The notes under the pieces are model-generated. The model worked only from the letters and a program-made list of their open reading frames with translations. It was not told where the DNA came from and searched no databases. Below, in pieces: positions 54,753 to 63,218 of a DNA stretch of 64,000 nt. Every line of letters starts with the position of its first letter. Position 1 is the first letter of the stretch. The translations under genes were made by a program, and so were the position numbers. Source of the stretch: Caldilineaceae bacterium (GTDB lineage: Bacteria; Chloroflexota; Anaerolineae; Caldilineales; Caldilineaceae); NCBI GenBank assembly GCA_022842065.1, contig JALHQH010000001.1, forward strand, positions 248,001 to 312,000. Direction: 5' to 3'.

Positions 54753-55979
54753 ATGCCTGAACCAGTAGCCTGGCGTTATCAAAAGTTAATTAAGCCGCTC
54801 TTCGACCTCCCGGCTGAGCATAAGATCCTCCAGGGTCGTGTGATTACTTGCAACGGCGATGAGGTGATCGAGGATGGCTTTGTCGAGTTTGCGGGGGGCA
54901 AGATCACCGCGGTCGGGCCGGCCAGCGAATTGGGCAGCCGCGCCGCGCAGGCGGTTGTCACCGGTGGCTCGATCCTGCCCGGCCTCTTTAACAATCATGC
55001 CCATCTGGCCTGGGATGGCATTCACGATCTCGCCCGCCAATCAATGGACGACGCTCCCGAAATCAGTGCCTACAAATCTGCGGGCAACATGTTGATCAGC
55101 CTGCGCGCCGGCGTCACCACCGTGCGTGACCTGGGCATGAATCAGACCAACATTGTTGCCAAACAAGCAATCGAACAGGGGATCTTCCCTGGTCCACGCC
55201 TGCTGATCTGTGGCGCAGCGATCATCCAGACCGGTGGTCACACTTACTGGTGTTGCCGCGAAGCCAGTGGGGCCGACGAAATGCGTCGCGCCGTGCGCGA
55301 GCAAGTACGCGCCGGGGCAGATCTGATCAAGATCATGGCCTGTCACGACACGCTGGAATTCACCGATGAAGAGCTGACCGCGGTCATCGATGAATCCCAT
55401 CGTAACGGGCTGCCGATCACGGCCCACGCCACTTACAATGCCTGTATCGAACGGGTGGTGCGTTTTGGCATCGACTGTGTCGAACATGGCGGCAGCATGA
55501 CCGAGGCAACGATCCAACTGTTGCTCGACAAAAAGATCCCGATTGTGACCACCTTTGCCCCCCTGGTGATGCAGAGTCAGCCCGAGCTGGCGCGCCAATA
55601 CAACATCCCCGAATGGAAGATCGCCGAGCGCCAGAAGGCGGTGGGCGATCCCACCCGCTATCAAGGCTTAATCAACGCAGCCGCGGCCGGCGTCACCATC
55701 GCTTTTGGCACCGATGCCGGCAGCCCGGTCGTCGGCCACAATGTGATTGCGCCGGAGATGGCCTTTATGGTCAAGTTGGGCGTAAAGAAGGATAACTACG
55801 ACGCGATCCGCAGCGCCACCAGCGTCGCCGCCCAACTGAATCGACTCCAGGCCAAACTGGGCACCCTCGAAGTTGGCAAACTCGCCGATGTGATCGTCGT
55901 CAACGGCAACCCGCTGGCCGATCTCTATGCCCTGGAACAGGTGACCATGACCTTCAAAGAGGGGAAGCGGCTGGTATGA
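54753..55979 (+). CDS. Prolidase-type metal-dependent amidohydrolase
   Basis: A 408-aa amidohydrolase-superfamily enzyme. Metal motifs: GLFNNHAHLAWDG (HxH), GADLIKIMACHD (Lys), PITAHATYN and CVEHGGSM (two His) and IAFGTDAGSP (Asp). The pattern resembles imidazolonepropionase-like and Xaa-Pro/Xaa-Arg dipeptidase amidohydrolases. It begins at ATG 54753 with AGGAG 7 nt upstream. It overlaps the following aminotransferase by ATGA. A dipeptidase role is favoured by the M20 genes around it. Substrate remains uncertain. Confidence 0.9.
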   Translation: MPEPVAWRYQKLIKPLFDLPAEHKILQGRVITCNGDEVIEDGFVEFAGGKITAVGPASELGSRAAQAVVTGGSILPGLFNNHAHLAWDGIHDLARQSMDDAPEISAYKSAGNMLISLRAGVTTVRDLGMNQTNIVAKQAIEQGIFPGPRLLICGAAIIQTGGHTYWCCREASGADEMRRAVREQVRAGADLIKIMACHDTLEFTDEELTAVIDESHRNGLPITAHATYNACIERVVRFGIDCVEHGGSMTEATIQLLLDKKIPIVTTFAPLVMQSQPELARQYNIPEWKIAERQKAVGDPTRYQGLINAAAAGVTIAFGTDAGSPVVGHNVIAPEMAFMVKLGVKKDNYDAIRSATSVAAQLNRLQAKLGTLEVGKLADVIVVNGNPLADLYALEQVTMTFKEGKRLV

Positions 55980-57157
55980 CCGTCTTACCGTTACTGGCCG
56001 CGCGCGCCAAACGCATCACCGCAGAAGATCTCTCGTACCGGACCAAAATGCTCGAAATTGCCGCAGGGCTGACCGATGTGATTGCGTTGGGGCGGGGTGA
56101 TCCCGACTTTCACACCCCCCAACATATTGTCGATGCCGCCAAGCGCGCCATTGATGAGAACCAACATCACTATACGTCACCGGCCGGCTTGCCCCAGTTG
56201 CGCGCGGCGATTGCCGATACCTTGCGCCGCGAAAACAACCTGGATTACAGCGCCGATGAGATCATCGTGACCGCGGGGGTGCAGGAATCGATCATGCTCT
56301 GTATGTTGGCCTTGATCGATCCCGGCGATGAAGTGCTGATCACCTCGCCCCGTTTTACCACCTATGACAGCGCGGTGGCCATGTGTGGCGGCGTTCCCGT
56401 CCCCGTGCCGACCTATGAAGCCGATGACTTTGCGCTGATGCCCGCCGAAATTGAAAAGCGCATCACCCCCAAGTCCAAAGTGCTGGTGTTAGTAACCCCT
56501 AACAACCCTACCGGCGCGGTGACCCCACCCCCGGTCATTCGTGAGATCGCGGCGCTAGCACAGAAACATAACCTGATTCTGATCAGCGATGAGATCTATG
56601 CCAAGCTGATCTACCCCGGCGCAGAACATCTCTCAGCCGCTTCCTTGCCGGATATGAAGGAGCGCACGATCACCCTCAACGGCTTTTCCAAGTCCTATGC
56701 GATGACCGGCTGGCGCGTCGGCTACCTGGCCGCGCCCGCCGCCTTTATCCACCTGCTAATCGAGCCGCGCCATACCCTGAGCATCAACGCCAGCACCCCT
56801 TCCCAATTCGCGGCGTTGGCCGCGCTGAACGGGCCACAGGAGGTGGTGGATGCCATGCTCGAAGCCTATGGCGAACGGCGCGCTTACCTAATGGAGGCGT
56901 TGACGCGATTAGGCTTTACCTATGGTTATCCGGGCGGAGCCTTCTATCTCTACACCAATGTCTCGCATACCGGCATGGCCGCTTCGGACTTCTGCGAAGC
57001 CCTTTTGCGGCAGACCGGCGTAATGGTCTTCCCCGGCATGCTCTTTGGCGATGAAGATGATCGCTATATCCGGATCAGCTTTCTCCAACCAATCGAACGG
57101 CTGCGCGAAGCAGTGGGCCGCATCGAGACGTTTCTCGGCCAGTTAAACCATAATTGA
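55976..57157 (+). CDS. Class I/II aminotransferase
   Basis: A 393-aa PLP aminotransferase. VTAGVQESIMLCMLALIDPGDEVL, VTPNNPTGAV, LISDEIYAKLIY, the Schiff-base Lys in TLNGFSKSYAMTGWRVGYL and the Arg in RYIRISFLQP are all present. It is clearly paralogous to the enzymes at 31015 and 59637. Coupled to the amidohydrolase by a 4-bp overlap, so it probably deaminates the amino acid released by that step. Confidence 0.94.
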   Translation: MTVLPLLAARAKRITAEDLSYRTKMLEIAAGLTDVIALGRGDPDFHTPQHIVDAAKRAIDENQHHYTSPAGLPQLRAAIADTLRRENNLDYSADEIIVTAGVQESIMLCMLALIDPGDEVLITSPRFTTYDSAVAMCGGVPVPVPTYEADDFALMPAEIEKRITPKSKVLVLVTPNNPTGAVTPPPVIREIAALAQKHNLILISDEIYAKLIYPGAEHLSAASLPDMKERTITLNGFSKSYAMTGWRVGYLAAPAAFIHLLIEPRHTLSINASTPSQFAALAALNGPQEVVDAMLEAYGERRAYLMEALTRLGFTYGYPGGAFYLYTNVSHTGMAASDFCEALLRQTGVMVFPGMLFGDEDDRYIRISFLQPIERLREAVGRIETFLGQLNHN

Positions 57158-57287
57158 TCCACGAAGGGACACGAAGGGACACGAAGAACAGCTTTTAGAA
57201 CTTATACATTACGACTTGCGGTGTACATGAGTCGTAGCTTTTTCTTCGTGAAACTTCGCGCCCATAGGGCACCCGCTTCGTGGATCA
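57155..57287. repeat. Inverted repeat flanking the gap after the aminotransferase
   Basis: TGATCCACGAAG (57155-57166) is inverted exactly at 57276-57287. The left side also contains GGGACACGAA direct repeats. The inside of the 110-bp loop has no gene. Confidence 0.6.
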
Positions 57288-57335
57288 CGATTTGAGATGT
57301 ACTTATTCATAGCCTAACGAACGGTGAGCAATCCT

Positions 57336-58388
57336 ATGCCAAATGCTGTACAACCTTTTCGCCTGCTGCAAGTGGGGCTGGGCAACCGGGGCAAGATGTG
57401 GAATGAGATCATCCGTGGCCGAGAAGATGTCGTCCACAGTGGGGTGGTCGAGCTGGACCCGGCGCGGTTAGCGGCCTACCAGGCGCAATACCCCACCACA
57501 CCGGCCTTCAGCGATCTAGCGGCCGCCTTGGCCGCAACCCCAAGTGATGCGGTGCTATTGGTCACGCCGCCGGATGGGCACTTAGCCCAGGCCAAAGCGG
57601 TCTTTGCGGCTGGGTTACCCTTACTCTCGGAAAAACCGTTGACGCTTGCTCTGGCCGAGTCCGTCGAAATTGTGGCGCTGGCCCAGGCGACCGGCTTGCC
57701 GCTCATGGTTGGGCTGAACTTTCGCTACTTGCCGGTCAGCCGCAAGATCCGTGAATTGGTGATGGCCAACGCTTTGGGTACGCCCGGCTTTGGCCAGTTC
57801 ACCTATCAGCGCAACCGCGATGGCCGCGCCGCCTGGCTCAACAAATATCCGCTGACGATGGCACAGCCGATGATGTTGGAGCAGAGCATCCACCATTTGG
57901 ATCTGATCCGCCACTGCTATAATCGCGAAGTGCTGCAGGTCAGTTGTCGCACCTGGAACCCGCCCTGGAGCATGTATGCGTACGAGAGTAATGTCAGCTG
58001 CCTGCTAACACTGGAAGGTGGCATGGAGGTCAATTACCTAGGCACCTGGACCGGCGGCTGGGATGAATTAAAATTTGAATGGCGCACCGACTGTGCCGAA
58101 GGGGTAATCGTTCAACGCCAACTCTTTGAAGATCTGGCCATGGCGCGCACCGAGGAAAAGGCGTTGACCCCCATCGAGTTGCCCGCGTGCCAAGCCTTCT
58201 TTGATGATACTGCCGCCTTGCTCAGCAGCTTTATTGCCCATGTGCGGGGCAATGGGCCATTGGAATGTAGCGGGCAGGATCATCTCTATACCCTGGCGCT
58301 CTGCTTTGCCGCCATCGAAAGCAGTGAGACTGGCGTGGCCGTGCAGATGCAGGATTTCTATCGGCGACACAATATTCTGAGTGCTTAG
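57336..58388 (+). CDS. Gfo/Idh/MocA-family oxidoreductase
   Basis: A 350-aa NAD(P)-dependent oxidoreductase of sugar or inositol type. The cofactor motif is LLQVGLGNRGKMW and the EKP motif lies in GLPLLSEKPLTLALAE (catalytic Lys region). NFRYLPVSRKIRELV and the C-terminal beta-sheet domain follow (EQSIHHLDLIRHCYN with His). The start is either GTG 57324 or ATG 57336; GGTGAG before the latter favours it. Eight bases separate it from the epimerase gene. With an epimerase it hints that the pathway's substrate carries a sugar or cyclitol part, but this is inference. Confidence 0.93.
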   Translation: MPNAVQPFRLLQVGLGNRGKMWNEIIRGREDVVHSGVVELDPARLAAYQAQYPTTPAFSDLAAALAATPSDAVLLVTPPDGHLAQAKAVFAAGLPLLSEKPLTLALAESVEIVALAQATGLPLMVGLNFRYLPVSRKIRELVMANALGTPGFGQFTYQRNRDGRAAWLNKYPLTMAQPMMLEQSIHHLDLIRHCYNREVLQVSCRTWNPPWSMYAYESNVSCLLTLEGGMEVNYLGTWTGGWDELKFEWRTDCAEGVIVQRQLFEDLAMARTEEKALTPIELPACQAFFDDTAALLSSFIAHVRGNGPLECSGQDHLYTLALCFAAIESSETGVAVQMQDFYRRHNILSA

Positions 58389-58396
58389 GGCTAACG

Positions 58397-59374
58397 ATGA
58401 ACATTCTTGTCACCGGCGCATTGGGTTTCTTTGGCATTAATCTCGTCCGTGTGCTGGCCGACCAGGCCGGCGTTCAGGTGACAGCCAGCGATCTGCGCCC
58501 GCCCAGCCCGCGCCAAGTTGCCTTTCTACAGCTGGTCGCCGCTAATATCCAGTTCGCGACCTTGGATATTCAAGATCGCGTGGCGATCCGGCAACTAATC
58601 GACCAGCAGCAGATCAGCCATATCGTCCATGCTGCGGCGCTGACCCCCAGCGCCGCGCAAGAGCAGCAGCAGATCACCCAGATTATTGATGTGAATCTAG
58701 GGGGTGCGGTTAATCTGCTGGACGCAGCCATTCGCAGCGGTGCGGTGGAACGGGTCATTATTGTGAGCAGCAGTGGCCTCTATGGTGCGACAGCGGTCGC
58801 CGCCGGTCAGACGCAACCTGAAGAGGGACCGCTAGTTGTGGACAGCCTCTACACGGTGACCAAACGCAGCGCGGAGCTGATCATGCAACAGTACAGCCGC
58901 CTCTCCGGCATTGCAATGGCCGCCGCGCGTTTGGGACCGCTCTATGGGCCGCTGGAACAGTCCTCGGTCAGCCGCCCACAGACCAGCGGGGTGGGGCAAC
59001 TGCTGCAAGCGTTGCAACAGCAGCGACCAGTGCAGGTCGCAGGGCCGACCGTCGCGCGCGATTGGACCTACATGGTCGATGGGGCTGCAGCCGTACAAGC
59101 CTTATTGCAAACGCCTACGCTGACCCATGCGATTTACAATGTCAGTTGCGGTATGGCTGTTAGTTGGCAGGCGGTGGTCGAGGCCTTTGTGAGCCACGGG
59201 CTAATTGCCACCTGGACCACAGATGAAACCGTTGCCGATATCGCCATGCGCCCCCACCAGGCGCGGTCGCCAATGAATATCACACGGCTGCAACAGGATA
59301 CCCCCTTTCGTCCCCACTATGACATTGCCGCTGGGGTTGCTGAATATATTGCCAAAGAAACAGGCTTAACTTAA
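58397..59374 (+). CDS. NAD-dependent epimerase/dehydratase (extended SDR)
   Basis: A 325-aa extended SDR. NILVTGALGFFGINLVRVL is the GxxGxxG cofactor site, followed by LDIQDRVAIRQLI, a SSSGLYG serine segment and the YxxxK pair in DSLYTVTKRSAEL. Residues 180-325 carry a substrate domain with RDWTYMVDGAAAV and IYNVSCG. Typical substrates are nucleotide sugars or free aldonates. Part of a two-gene unit with the Gfo/Idh/MocA gene. Confidence 0.92.
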   Translation: MNILVTGALGFFGINLVRVLADQAGVQVTASDLRPPSPRQVAFLQLVAANIQFATLDIQDRVAIRQLIDQQQISHIVHAAALTPSAAQEQQQITQIIDVNLGGAVNLLDAAIRSGAVERVIIVSSSGLYGATAVAAGQTQPEEGPLVVDSLYTVTKRSAELIMQQYSRLSGIAMAAARLGPLYGPLEQSSVSRPQTSGVGQLLQALQQQRPVQVAGPTVARDWTYMVDGAAAVQALLQTPTLTHAIYNVSCGMAVSWQAVVEAFVSHGLIATWTTDETVADIAMRPHQARSPMNITRLQQDTPFRPHYDIAAGVAEYIAKETGLT

Positions 59375-59463
59375 TCCTAAACATCCATAAATCTTGTGCA
59401 TGCTGCGCTCTTTTTGTTATCGAGAACTGTGCATTTCAACGAGAAGACCCCATTGACAAAGTG

Positions 59464-59507
59464 TGTTATACTAGCAAACTAGAATGACACACTGTTAACA
59501 GTTGACA
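59464..59507 (+). promoter_or_regulatory. Extended -10 promoter followed by a partial copy of the island palindrome
   Basis: TGTTATACT (59464-59472) is an extended -10. About 20 bp on, ACTGTTAACAGT (59491-59502) is the palindromic core of the 44622 operator, continuing into TTGACA (59502-59507) on the right only. The left outer half-site is not conserved. Position just after the start point suits repression. Confidence 0.6.
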
Positions 59508-59636
59508 GTTATCAAATTCGATCAGTGCCCTGCTGTTCGCTAATAGCCATCCTCGCCCCCCGAATTGGCTGCTTTACTTATTGTGTAGTATTTCTCATCT
59601 AATGGCCGCTTGCCGTTAGCCAGCCAGAGAAAATTC

Positions 59637-60815
59637 ATGACAACGCCTAAGCTCTCCAACAAGATCCAAGCTTTACACGGTGGTGCGGAAACCTCCTTTA
59701 CACGGATGTTGCGCCTGGCCAGTCAAATTCCCAATCTGATTTCGCTGGGGCGCGGGGATCCGGATCTGCCGACGCCGCCCCACATTATTGAGGCAGCGAC
59801 CAAGGCAATGGTGGGTGGCCGGGTCAACTACACGCCACCGGCGGGGATGCCCGCGCTACGCGCCGCGATTGCCGCCAAGCTGCAACGCGAAAATGGCCTC
59901 ACCTATGATCCGGCGACCGAGATCATCGTCACCACCGGCGCGCAAGAGGCGATCTCGGTGATTATGCAGACGATGTTGGACCCTGGTGACGAAGTGCTGT
60001 TGCCCGACCCCTATTACACGGCCTATGAGATGGCGGTGGGGTTGGCCGGCGGCAAGGTGGTGCGGGTCCCCACCCGCGCCGAAAATGATTTTGCCTTACA
60101 AGCGGCCGATGTGGCTGCGCTGATTACCCCGCGCTCGCGGCTGCTCGTCCTCGTCTCGCCCAACAACCCAACCGGTGGGGTGATTGGCGCAGAAACCCTG
60201 CAAGCGCTGGCCGCATTAGCCGAAGCGCACAATTTGATCGTGATCTCCGATGAACTTTACGAAAAGATACTCTTTGACGGGGCCGCAGCGCCCAGCATTG
60301 CCCGCCTGCCGGGGTTGCGCGAACGGACGATTATCATCAACGCCTTCTCCAAAGCTTATTGTATGACCGGTTTTCGCGTCGGTTATCTGGCGGCCCCGGC
60401 CCTGCTGGCCCAGGCGATGAGCGAGCCGCACCATATCTTCACCATCTGCGCGCCGACGGTCAGTCAACATGCGGCGTTGGCGGCGCTCGAAGGCAGTCAG
60501 GATTGTGTCGCGGAAATTGTCGCCAACTTTGCGGCGCGGCGGCGGGTGCTGCTGGACAGTCTCACCAAGGCGCAGATTCCCTACCCCCAGCCGGCGGGTG
60601 CCTTCTTTGCCTTTGCCGACATCCGCGCCACCGGGCTGAGTTCCGCCGATTTTGCGGTAAAGGTGCTCAATGAAGCCCATGTCCTGATCTTTCCCGGCAC
60701 CCAGTATGGGCCGTGCGGTGAAGGTTTCCTGCGTATCTCCTACTTGGCTGATCCCACCGAGATCGAAACCGCCGTCGCCAAGATCGGCCAGATCTATCGG
60801 TCATTGGTTGATTAA
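59637..60815 (+). CDS. Class I/II aminotransferase
   Basis: A 392-aa PLP aminotransferase with VTTGAQEAISVIMQTMLDPGDEVL, VSPNNPTGGV, VISDELYEKILF, Schiff-base Lys in INAFSKAYCMTGFRVGYL and Arg in FLRISYLADP. It is the third active member of this family in the window. ATG 59637 is preferred; an in-frame TTG at 59610 lacks a ribosome site. The promoter and operator at 59464-59507 suggest separate control from the preceding genes. It is followed at 29 bp by the isochorismatase-type gene. Confidence 0.94.
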   Translation: MTTPKLSNKIQALHGGAETSFTRMLRLASQIPNLISLGRGDPDLPTPPHIIEAATKAMVGGRVNYTPPAGMPALRAAIAAKLQRENGLTYDPATEIIVTTGAQEAISVIMQTMLDPGDEVLLPDPYYTAYEMAVGLAGGKVVRVPTRAENDFALQAADVAALITPRSRLLVLVSPNNPTGGVIGAETLQALAALAEAHNLIVISDELYEKILFDGAAAPSIARLPGLRERTIIINAFSKAYCMTGFRVGYLAAPALLAQAMSEPHHIFTICAPTVSQHAALAALEGSQDCVAEIVANFAARRRVLLDSLTKAQIPYPQPAGAFFAFADIRATGLSSADFAVKVLNEAHVLIFPGTQYGPCGEGFLRISYLADPTEIETAVAKIGQIYRSLVD

Positions 60816-60844
60816 AAAATATCTACATTAGCCAAAGCGAGCGG

Positions 60845-61549
60845 ATGATGACAACCATTTATCAATCTAAACCAAGTCCGTGGATTAACAGCGGCGGTTA
60901 TGATCGCGCGCTCGAATTTGATCTCACCCCAGCGAAAACCGCTTTTATCACGATTGACCTGCAACATCTCGATGCCCACCCAGATTATGGTCTGGGGGCG
61001 GATGCGAAAGGGCGCGGCGTCTATGATGAGTATTTTGCCTACTACTTCAACGAAGTCGCCAACATGTTGCCGCGTGTGGTGGGTTTACAACAGCTCTGCC
61101 ATGCCAGCCACATTCAGGTGATCCATGTCGTGATTGCTGCTTTGACGGAAACTGGCCGCGATGTTGGCTTAGGCCACCAACGCCATAATCTGCTGGCGCT
61201 GCCCGAGTCCACCGAAGCGCAGTTATTGCCTGAACTGGGGCCTCACACCGGCGAGATCATGTTGACCAAAACCGCGTCGGGGGTCTTTAGCTCGACCGCC
61301 ATTGACCGCATCTTGCGTAACATGGGAATCCAGACCTTGATCTTTGTCGGCGTGGTCACCAACTATTGTGTGGAGACCGCTGTGCGCGATGCCTGTGACT
61401 TTGGCTATAACGTCTATCTGGTCAGCGACTGTTGCGCGGCGATGATGCCCCACCATCAACACCACGCGCTGGAGGTGATGGACAATGTCTACTGCCGCGT
61501 CAAAACCGCAGCCGAGATGACAGAGTTGATCCAAGCGGTTAAAGCATAG
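60845..61549 (+). CDS. Isochorismatase-family cysteine hydrolase
   Basis: A 234-aa hydrolase with the catalytic triad Asp (FITIDLQHLDAH), Lys (IMLTKTASGVFSST) and Cys (GVVTNYCVETAVRDA). Members include ureidoacrylate amidohydrolase (RutB), biuret hydrolase, N-carbamoylsarcosine amidase and nicotinamidase. The N-terminal 25 residues and HQRHNLL region look most like the carbamoyl/amide group, though this is a judgement by eye. It follows an aminotransferase and precedes an M20 gene. It probably hydrolyses an amide or carbamoyl intermediate. Confidence 0.9.
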   Translation: MMTTIYQSKPSPWINSGGYDRALEFDLTPAKTAFITIDLQHLDAHPDYGLGADAKGRGVYDEYFAYYFNEVANMLPRVVGLQQLCHASHIQVIHVVIAALTETGRDVGLGHQRHNLLALPESTEAQLLPELGPHTGEIMLTKTASGVFSSTAIDRILRNMGIQTLIFVGVVTNYCVETAVRDACDFGYNVYLVSDCCAAMMPHHQHHALEVMDNVYCRVKTAAEMTELIQAVKA

Positions 61550-61689
61550 GTCGTTACGTAAAATTGTAACGACTCACCCCACCCTAGCCCTCCCTAGCGT
61601 GGGGAGGGAACTGTTGTCTGGTCAGCCCCATGACTGTTCCTCCCCCAAACTGGGGGAGGTTAGGAGGGGGTGAGTCGTTACGTAAAATT
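61550..61689. mobile_element. MITE-like element with terminal repeats
   Basis: GTCGTTACGTAAAATT occurs directly repeated at 61550-61565 and 61674-61689. TAACGACTCACCCC (61567-61580) is inverted at 61667-61680, and inner CCCTCCC/GGGGGAGG tracts extend this imperfectly. There is no coding capacity. It resembles a small non-autonomous element or an extended REP. Confidence 0.5.
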
Positions 61690-61711
61690 TGAAATTCAGC
61701 ACAAACAAAAT

Positions 61712-61753
61712 GTTATCCGTGTAGAGCAATCTGTTTTTGTATACACGGATAAC
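61712..61753. repeat. 12-bp inverted repeat before the last M20 gene
   Basis: GTTATCCGTGTA (61712-61723) is exactly inverted at 61742-61753 around an 18-nt loop containing CTGTTTTTG. It lies 114 bp upstream of the ATG at 61867 and may be an operator or leader stem. The rest of the gap to 61866 shows no gene. Confidence 0.6.
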
Positions 61754-61866
61754 AAGGAACACGGATGGATCAGTTTGTCGATTCTTGAGCGCACCCCAGG
61801 CCGGGATGCGAAGAATCAGGCGAAGCAGCGGCGTATCGTTACCGCCCATCGCATAAGGAAATGTAG

Positions 61867-63213
61867 ATGACTCAGGCTGTGATTGACTATATCCGCACCC
61901 ATCAGGCGGCCATGATCGAGGATTTGCAGAGCTTGCTACGCCAACCCAGTGTGGCGATCCAAGATTGGGGGATGACTGCGTGTGCCGATCTGCTTTGCGC
62001 ACAGATGGCGGCCTTTGGCATTCCAGCCGAACTGTTGGCCACCGACGGTTATCCCTTTATCTACAGCCGCCTGGCCGGCACTTCCAACCGAACCTTGCTG
62101 ATCTACGGCCATTACGATGTGCAGCCGGCGAATGAAACCACTTGGCAGTATGACCCTTTTAGCGCGACGCTGGCCGATGGGCGGATCTATGCGCGGGGGG
62201 CCGTGGATGATAAAGGGCCGGTGATGGCGGTCTTGCAAGCGCTGCGTGCGTATGTCGCCACCGGCACGCCACTGCCGGTAACGGTGATTTTGGCCATCGA
62301 AGGCGAAGAGGAGATTGGCAGCCCCAATCTGGCCCCCTTTATGGAACGGTACCGGACGCGCTTACAGGCCGATGCGCTGGCCAATTTTGATGACAATGTC
62401 TGGCCCGATGGCCGGCCACGGGTGGTGAGTGGCGTCAAAGGTTCGGCGCGCATTCGCCTCGAAGCGCGGCGACCACGTGAGTTTCATGGGATGATGGCCC
62501 CGCTGGTTGAAAACGCGCTGTGGCGTTTACAGGAAGCGCTCGGCACGCTGCGCACACCCGATGGCCGCATTACTATCGACGACTTTTATGACGATGTACG
62601 TGACCCCACCGCGGAAGAATTGGAAGCATTGCGCCAGTTGCCCTGGGATGGTAAGGATATTTTGCGCCTTTCGGGGCAGACGCAATTTGTCGGCGGGCTG
62701 GCTGGGCTGGAGGCGCTTAACCAATTATATCTGCAACCCAGTTGTGGTCTCACCGGGTTGGAAGGGGGCTATGTCCGGCCCATGCGCAAGGGTGTTGTCC
62801 CCGATTTTGGGGCAGCCGAACTTGATTTTCGCACAGTACCCAACCAGAGCGGTGAGCGGATTGCCGCAAAGATTCGCGCTCATCTCGACCGGCGTGGCTT
62901 TGATGACCTGCAAGTTGAGTTGATGGGCGAATTGGATTGGTTCCGCTGCTCACCGAACAGCCCGATTGCCAAGGCGATGGGGCAAGCCATTTACACCGCC
63001 TTTGGGGTCGAGCCGGCGCGACAACCGACTTATCCTGGCTGTGGCCCGGAACCGCTCTTTGCCCAGATTTTGGGGATCCAAGATCAGGCGTACAGCGGCT
63101 TTGGCCCCACCGAGGATCGCCTGCACGCCGCCAACGAATACATCCGCGTCGAGGATTATCTGCGCGGGATCGAGTGTGTTGCCCAACTGCTCCACGCCTA
63201 CGCACAGGGATAG
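61867..63213 (+). CDS. M20 family metallopeptidase
   Basis: A 448-aa M20 enzyme, the fourth in the island. Metal site: LIYGHYDVQPANETTW, AVDDKGP, IEGEEEIGS, ANFDDN and RLHAANEY as the last His. The dimerisation domain has a His in PREFHGMMAP. AAGGAAAT lies before ATG 61867. Five bases separate its stop from the M24 gene. Likely acts on dipeptides or related amides; exact specificity unknown. Confidence 0.92.
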   Translation: MTQAVIDYIRTHQAAMIEDLQSLLRQPSVAIQDWGMTACADLLCAQMAAFGIPAELLATDGYPFIYSRLAGTSNRTLLIYGHYDVQPANETTWQYDPFSATLADGRIYARGAVDDKGPVMAVLQALRAYVATGTPLPVTVILAIEGEEEIGSPNLAPFMERYRTRLQADALANFDDNVWPDGRPRVVSGVKGSARIRLEARRPREFHGMMAPLVENALWRLQEALGTLRTPDGRITIDDFYDDVRDPTAEELEALRQLPWDGKDILRLSGQTQFVGGLAGLEALNQLYLQPSCGLTGLEGGYVRPMRKGVVPDFGAAELDFRTVPNQSGERIAAKIRAHLDRRGFDDLQVELMGELDWFRCSPNSPIAKAMGQAIYTAFGVEPARQPTYPGCGPEPLFAQILGIQDQAYSGFGPTEDRLHAANEYIRVEDYLRGIECVAQLLHAYAQG

Positions 63214-63218
63214 AAACC

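Noticed and set aside
61550..61689. Insertion sequence remnant
   Set aside because: No transposase-like codons. Only the repeat structure supports mobility, so it is listed as MITE-like with modest confidence.
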